Below are positions 58,501-60,000 of a DNA stretch of 60,000 nt, one piece after another. Each line of letters begins with the position of its first letter. The stretch's first letter is position 1. The DNA comes from Nematostella vectensis. Its lineage: Eukaryota > Cnidaria > Anthozoa > Actiniaria > Edwardsiidae. The position numbers and the translations under genes are program-made. A model generated the notes under the pieces. It searched no databases, had not been told where the DNA came from, and was given only the letters and a program-made list of their open reading frames with translations. Location of the stretch: the NCBI RefSeq assembly GCF_932526225.1, contig NC_064048.1, positions 7,483,015 to 7,543,014 of the forward strand. Direction: 5' to 3'.

Positions 58501-59936
58501 TCGCATATATGAGATTCCTTCAATAAATACAATTAACAAATTCAAATTCAAGCAATTACAGAAAATATTATCGAAATGAATAATTTTTATGAATGTTTGT
58601 GATGTTTTGCGAACATAGATACACTCCTGTTAACATTCTTCGTATCGCGGAATGTCACATTATTCTTACCGGCCCCACCACTGAACGTTGAGAAACGCTT
58701 TAGTTTTAAGATAGAAGGCCCTGCCTTGTTACCATCAGCACTATTAGAACACTGACCTACAACCTTTGGAGTCCCATGCAGACTGATAACATTCTGGGGT
58801 TCTTCGTCGACACTTTGATTCAACATGCTTCTAAATGCAGGCTGTACTTTTACTTCTTGCTGGTATTTTGGCTGGATTCTTGGTTCCTGGAGAAGACCTT
58901 CGTCTTGGTACCTGTCCTGGAATCTTGCAGGCCTTGGTGCCTGGAAAAGACCATCCTCCAGGTTGGTCTCATTACTGGAAAACGGGTCTCGCGGTTTGGA
59001 CTTTTCTTGGAATTGACGCTGCTTTTCTAGGAAATTTTTAACATTTTCCTGGACATCACTTTGTCGCTCTCTCTCCTTTTCAGTCGAATTGGAAGCATAC
59101 AGCTGGCCTTCTTGGAGTGAGGTCATTAATTCCTGGCCTCTACCACGACTGGCATAACTCGGCTCCTCCGTCCGTCCATCAACTGTGTCCTGCGATGGCA
59201 TCTTCAATGGTGGTCTCTCGCGAATGTCGACAGAGCTCATGGAGCTCGTACCGCCTTCATCGCTTGCAATGTCTGATCTTATATGTTCAGTGGTGTGCTC
59301 CTGGCTTTGTAAGGCAGGTACAGGGCCTCGGTTTTGAGGCACTGGGTGGCGTAAGGTGTCTGTTGAGGCCTGCAGTTGCTGCATCTGAGGAACTCGTAAG
59401 TAGGGTGACTTGTTATGATACTTTAGGGCAATGCCAACTGAAAATTAGAGCAAGCAAGGCGTGAGCCTAAGGAACCCCGTAATAAAAGTGGACAAGGCAC
59501 GTTCTCAATCTTGACTAAGACTAGAAAGTGGGTACGTATAAAGCATTCACAACTGATAAATTTATAGTATGCTTTTGCTCTCTAATCTTGTAAGACGAAA
59601 TGCCCAAACAAAGAATAATGTTCGTGAAAAACGTTGAAATTCCATCTTCACGGTTTAGTAAGAAGGCACGGACTTATATCTCAAACAGATTTACGACGTC
59701 AGAGGGACGGAAACGTCGCCCTCACTGGATCTTCCCACACTAAAAAAAGCAAATGTGGTCAAGTGCTGAAAGCTTGATTGTGTGCGAGGTCGTCGTTCTC
59801 CTCGACAATGCAGCGTTGTAGATAGGACAAGGACGGGTATTAACCTTCCCTGTCGATCAGAGAAATACTAAAAAAAAATAATGCACTGACCTTCGTCTTC
59901 CTGCTCCAGGGAGGACAATCTCGCCCTCATCTTCAT
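30957..59936 (-). CDS. PTPN13: PTPN13-like non-receptor tyrosine phosphatase with six PDZ domains, 3' part of gene, 36 exons
   Basis: Exons in transcription order: 59891-59936, 58670-59437, 56039-56132, 54594-54640, 53995-54072, 53428-53520, 53227-53334, 52247-52381, 51295-51860, 51068-51127, 50514-50726, 49825-49966, 48696-48814, 48147-48389, 46629-47717, 45918-46070, 45699-45803, 45028-45210, 43613-43867, 42264-42347, 41572-41658, 41158-41249, 40532-40688, 39504-39807, 38719-38878, 38106-38294, 37624-37762, 37272-37362, 36702-36811, 36413-36511, 35706-35840, 34481-34546, 34017-34096, 33823-33895, 31692-31754, 30957-31019. Sum 6489 nt, 2162 codons plus TAA; all phases agree. The family is a cytoplasmic/cortical scaffold with KIND, FERM, PDZ repeats and a C-terminal phosphatase. 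KIND and FERM should lie beyond the right edge. Human PTPN13 has five PDZ domains; this gene has at least six. Confidence 0.93.
31400..31691. other. Intron and flanking DNA without recognised features
   Basis: Part of the intron between PTPN13-like exons 35 and 36. The adjoining 31236-31400 region has G runs and a CCACGCCCCTACTGG motif also seen inverted near 18303, suggesting a dispersed repeat. No exon. Confidence 0.4.
32325..33780 (+). repeat. 54-bp minisatellite, about 27 copies, in a PTPN13-like intron
   Basis: The unit contains AAGTATATGATAGCAGTATT and GAGAGATGAGGTTGCAGGTG. The period is a multiple of 3 and lacks stops in several frames, giving 500-aa (-) and 340-aa (+) repeat ORFs. 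It starts about 40 nt after the exon 34 donor and lies wholly in the intron between exons 34 and 35. Confidence 0.93.
34160..34500 (-). repeat. 35-36-bp array containing the exon 32 end and 5' splice site, about 9 copies
   Basis: On the - strand the junction GTTCCAAGGGTAAGTATAC is followed by repeats of CTTTTTCAGGGGTGGTTGT plus GCCAAAGGTAAGT. Each unit has both an acceptor-like TTTTTCAG and a donor-like AAGGTAAGT, 17 nt apart. Confidence 0.9.
34777..35502. mobile_element. Mariner-like non-autonomous element (TA-bounded)
   Basis: Terminal inverted repeats of about 33 nt: TACAGGGTGAATAAAAGTTT at the left and the inverse of TACAGGGTGGATCAAAAGTT at the right, both starting with TA. About 726 bp; open frames inside are short and carry no recognisable transposase. 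Lies between PTPN13-like exons 31 and 32. Confidence 0.75.
35706..37762 (-). CDS. PTPN13: PTPN13-like exons 27-31: N-terminal part of the PTP domain
   Basis: Exon 27 leads in with an alpha-helical segment. Exon 28 carries KNRYRNVLP, exon 29 [10 protein letters not shown] (the phosphotyrosine-recognition region, motifs 1-2), exon 30 [20 protein letters not shown], exon 31 KCHRYWPD. These are the standard conserved PTP motifs in order. Exon coordinates: 37624-37762, 37272-37362, 36702-36811, 36413-36511, 35706-35840. Confidence 0.95.
37449..37575 (+). repeat. Interspersed repeat, family B, uninterrupted
   Basis: Keeps GGGAACATTAAATGGCGGGG, the unoccupied version of the TTAA site used by the MITE at 6834. 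Lies in a PTPN13-like intron. Confidence 0.75.
38106..40688 (-). CDS. PTPN13: PTPN13-like exons 23-26: linker between PDZ6 and the phosphatase
   Basis: Exon 23 (40532-40688) is Pro-rich, exon 24 (39504-39807) polar, exon 25 (38719-38878) acidic with [16 protein letters not shown], exon 26 (38106-38294) Pro-rich with [12 protein letters not shown], a possible SH3 ligand. Phases 2, 0, 1, 2, 2 are continuous. Exon 26 has two in-frame acceptors 12 nt apart (first base 38294 or 38282), so four residues are uncertain. Confidence 0.85.
39065..39246. mobile_element. Short inverted-repeat MITE in a PTPN13-like intron
   Basis: Left ATACAATCGATTGGCAAAAC and right GTTTTGTCAATCGACTGTAT are inverted copies that continue into CAACCGGTTTCGCGACTACG and its inverse. 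Confidence 0.78.
39420..39600 (-). repeat. Two-copy duplication of the exon 24 tail and donor region (PTPN13-like)
   Basis: The exon 24 end (GGACTGGACGAAGACAGG ... CTTCAGCTCAG, then GTAAAG) is followed in the intron by a diverged copy (TTGACTGGACGAAGACAG ... ACTTCAGCTCAG) whose donor has been lost. Confidence 0.85.
39815..40510 (-). repeat. Tetranucleotide array (CTCA/GAGT) beside the exon 24 acceptor
   Basis: About 690 bp of GAGT with GGGT and GATGGGGT variants on the + strand. On the gene strand it is pyrimidine-rich CTCACTCA and runs almost to the acceptor of exon 24 (39808). It produces Thr-His-Ser ORFs that are not genes. Confidence 0.95.
41068..41150 (+). repeat. GATGAT-type microsatellite
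   Basis: Short degenerate AATAATGATGATG tract starting 8 nt after the exon 22 donor on the gene strand. Confidence 0.6.
41158..42347 (-). CDS. PTPN13: PTPN13-like exons 20-22: PDZ domain 6
   Basis: Exon 20 (42264-42347) has [17 protein letters not shown]; exon 21 (41572-41658) has [19 protein letters not shown]; exon 22 (41158-41249) has [24 protein letters not shown] loop and class I His (SHAR). Exon 22 ends in phase 2. Confidence 0.94.
42035..42262 (-). repeat. ~75-bp tandem array abutting the exon 20 donor, 3 copies
   Basis: Units contain GAACCGCTAATGAACCAATG and GCACTGTAGATGTATAATAT. The array begins about 5 nt inside the intron (GTAAGATATTACTG), so it includes intron but no exon sequence. 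Confidence 0.88.
42470..43640 (-). repeat. Tandem array of exon 19 tail plus 5' splice site (PTPN13-like), about 9 copies
   Basis: On the gene strand CGTCGGAGAAACAAAGGTTTG (exon end and donor) recurs roughly every 125-140 bp, near 43405, 43271, 43144, 43019, 42889, 42748, 42608 and 42484. Copies decay with distance; three units have single changes in CGTCGGAG. Confidence 0.93.
43613..45210 (-). CDS. PTPN13: PTPN13-like exons 18-19: PDZ domain 5 (divergent) and acidic linker
   Basis: Exon 18 (45028-45210) encodes [20 protein letters not shown] and [11 protein letters not shown]. Exon 19 (43613-43867) encodes [20 protein letters not shown], then a Ser/acidic stretch ending RVGETK. The binding loop is RIGL rather than GLGF, and the class I His position is Phe (VGFL), so specificity should differ from the other PDZ domains. 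Confidence 0.9.
44135..44388 (+). mobile_element. TTAA-flanked MITE, family A
   Basis: Full-length copy in a PTPN13-like intron, with TTAA at 44135-44138 and 44385-44388. No open frame. TTAA target use recalls piggyBac-type elements, but the terminal sequence does not let me assign a superfamily. Confidence 0.9.
44652..44925 (+). repeat. Two-copy tandem duplication, ~135 bp, in a PTPN13-like intron
   Basis: GCGAGGTCGGAGTCCGAAGC and CCGCACTTCAGAGACTAA each occur twice in the same order. Confidence 0.85.
45445..45690 (-). repeat. GTT-rich degenerate tandem repeat near the exon 17 donor
   Basis: Units of TTGTTGTTGTTGATGCCGTT and TTATCGAT(A/G)GAGCT(C/T)GTTATT repeat at least twice. The tract starts about 10 nt into the intron after PTPN13-like exon 17. 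Confidence 0.8.
45699..46070 (-). CDS. PTPN13: PTPN13-like exons 16-17: PDZ domain 4
   Basis: Exon 16 encodes [20 protein letters not shown] and [11 protein letters not shown]; exon 17 encodes [20 protein letters not shown] and VRLEVLRRP. Canonical GLGF loop, class I His in MKHM. Both exons are in phase 0. Confidence 0.95.
46629..47717 (-). CDS. PTPN13: PTPN13-like exon 15: long acidic serine-rich linker
   Basis: A single 1089-nt exon (363 codons, phase 0 at both ends) between PDZ3 and PDZ4. It is dense in Ser, Asp and Glu, with runs such as [10 protein letters not shown] and [12 protein letters not shown] that look like CK2-type phosphorylation sites. Probably disordered; no domain recognised. 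Confidence 0.9.
48147..49966 (-). CDS. PTPN13: PTPN13-like exons 12-14: PDZ domain 3 and following linker
   Basis: Exon 12 (49825-49966) has [20 protein letters not shown]. Exon 13 (48696-48814) has [20 protein letters not shown]. Exon 14 (48147-48389) completes the domain with [20 protein letters not shown], then a polar linker. The GLGL loop and the SHQ class I position are intact. Confidence 0.94.
49069..49323 (+). mobile_element. TTAA-flanked MITE, family A, diverged copy
   Basis: Same layout and length as the copy at 44135, with more substitutions (for example AATACAGCATTAA at the right end). Confidence 0.82.
50195..50560 (-). repeat. Tandem array of exon 11 tail plus 5' splice site (PTPN13-like PDZ2), about 4 copies
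   Basis: The exon end CGACTAGTCATTGATCGATC plus AATACAG and the donor GT is followed by copies ending GATATAGGTATG, GATACATGTGG and CAGTACAGGTAC. Spacers share CATGGTACTCGG-type sequence. Confidence 0.9.
50514..51127 (-). CDS. PTPN13: PTPN13-like exons 10-11: PDZ domain 2
   Basis: Exon 10 (51068-51127) encodes [19 protein letters not shown]. Exon 11 (50514-50726) continues with [36 protein letters not shown] and [14 protein letters not shown]. The SLGL loop and the class I His are present. The exon 11 tail, encoding RLVIDRSIQ, is repeated in the following intron. Confidence 0.95.
51295..51860 (-). CDS. PTPN13: PTPN13-like exon 9: Ser/Thr/Pro-rich inter-PDZ linker
   Basis: One 566-nt exon joining PDZ1 to PDZ2. 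It starts in phase 1 and ends in phase 0. Low-complexity segments such as [15 protein letters not shown] and two GLS-type repeats are visible; no domain is recognised. Confidence 0.88.
52247..53520 (-). CDS. PTPN13: PTPN13-like exons 6-8: PDZ domain 1
   Basis: Reads [54 protein letters not shown] and [16 protein letters not shown]. The GLGF carboxylate-binding loop and the class I histidine at the start of helix B (SHEY) are present. SPER followed by the first strand matches human PTPN13 PDZ1 closely. Split into exons 53428-53520, 53227-53334 and 52247-52381, each in phase 1. Confidence 0.95.
53995..59936 (-). CDS. PTPN13: PTPN13-like exons 1-5: linker preceding the first PDZ
   Basis: Exon 1 (59891-59936) is a charged helix, [15 protein letters not shown]. 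Exon 2 (58670-59437) is a 256-codon Gln/Ser-rich linker that opens with [17 protein letters not shown]. Exons 3 (56039-56132), 4 (54594-54640) and 5 (53995-54072) were found by phase logic: only the chain 1-2-1-1 leads into the PDZ exons. Exon 4 must be read in one frame only ([15 protein letters not shown]). Exons 3 and 4 are less certain than the rest, and exon 3 has an alternative donor at 56060. Other exons could be missing between 56133 and 58669. Confidence 0.7.
55083..55237. mobile_element. Inverted-repeat MITE in a PTPN13-like intron
   Basis: AGTTATAGCATGGCACGAGG at the left and the inverse of AGTTATAGCATGGCATTTCG at the right, continuing into GGGAATTTAG(G/A)GATT. Confidence 0.75.
56261..56500. 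repeat. Possible tRNA-derived SINE fragments
   Basis: TAGCTCAGTGGTA at about 56432 matches a pol III A-box, and GGTGGCGCAGT with GGTTTAATTCG near 56275-56325 resembles A/B boxes. No cloverleaf can be folded, so these are not called as tRNA genes. Confidence 0.35.
56697..56873 (+). repeat. Two-copy tandem duplication, ~88 bp
   Basis: TAAGCCTATGGCTGCAATTC through CGTTGTATC(T)AACGAGGATA occurs twice, nearly identical. Confidence 0.9.
56944..57487 (+). repeat. Three-copy tandem repeat, ~181 bp
   Basis: GCGAAAGGGTCACAACCAAC to TTGAAAACGGAATAA repeats three times with few changes, in the intron between PTPN13-like exons 2 and 3. Confidence 0.93.
57490..58669. other. PTPN13-like intron without recognised features
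   Basis: AT-rich sequence with short open frames in several directions. No exon with a proper acceptor/donor pair and family similarity was found; an undetected small exon in phase 1-1 cannot be excluded. Confidence 0.45.
59438..59890. other. PTPN13-like intron without recognised features
   Basis: Lies between exons 1 and 2 of the windowed model. Nothing notable seen. Confidence 0.5.
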
Positions 59937-60000
59937 CTGAAACCGATGGAACGCAGTGCAGAGCGACAACAAGTATTTTGCCCTTAAACAAGACAATGAC

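Overview
The window is animal nuclear DNA and carries the exons of three multi-exon genes. All three are metazoan families: a type IV diacylglycerol kinase (zeta/iota class), a CREB3/OASIS-type membrane-bound bZIP factor, and a PTPN13-type PDZ-rich tyrosine phosphatase. Proteins stay very close to vertebrate family members, introns are numerous but mostly 100-800 bp, the DNA is AT-rich, and vertebrate interspersed repeats are absent. This suits an early-branching invertebrate, most likely an anthozoan cnidarian; the exact taxon is inference. I built the gene models by hand from GT/AG sites, reading-phase continuity and family similarity. In all three models every exon junction is phase-compatible.

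Layout. (1) 475-15195, + strand: the last 26 exons of the DGK gene (604 codons), from the end of the catalytic domain through the accessory domain and ankyrin repeats to a C-terminal ETAV PDZ ligand. (2) 15196-19954: convergent intergenic DNA with MITEs. (3) 19955-26223, - strand: a complete 9-exon CREB3L gene (494 aa) with acidic N-terminus, ATB motif, bZIP, transmembrane segment and luminal tail. (4) 26224-30956: intergenic, holding the CREB3L upstream region and the PTPN13-like 3' flank. (5) 30957-59936, - strand: the last 36 exons of the PTPN13-like gene (2162 codons in window), with six PDZ domains, a long acidic serine-rich linker and an intact C-terminal PTP domain. Its N-terminus lies beyond the right edge.

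Two things stand out. First, many introns begin with a tandem array whose unit contains the 3' end of the preceding exon plus its 5' splice site. I count eight such arrays in two unrelated genes (after DGK exons 2, 10, 17 and 22 and PTPN13-like exons 11, 19, 24 and 32), and further arrays start a few bases inside a donor. One of them (4930-5960) also carries 18 perfect CRE palindromes. Second, a type IV DGK sits next to CREB3L, as in human DGKZ-CREB3L1 and DGKI-CREB3L2, which suggests microsynteny older than bilaterians.

Functionally, DGK (lipid signalling, class I PDZ ligand) and the PTPN13-like scaffold (five of six PDZ domains carry the class I histidine) could interact, but that is inference. 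The rest of the window is MITEs, including a TTAA-flanked family with a nested insertion, a mariner-like non-autonomous element, minisatellites and microsatellites.
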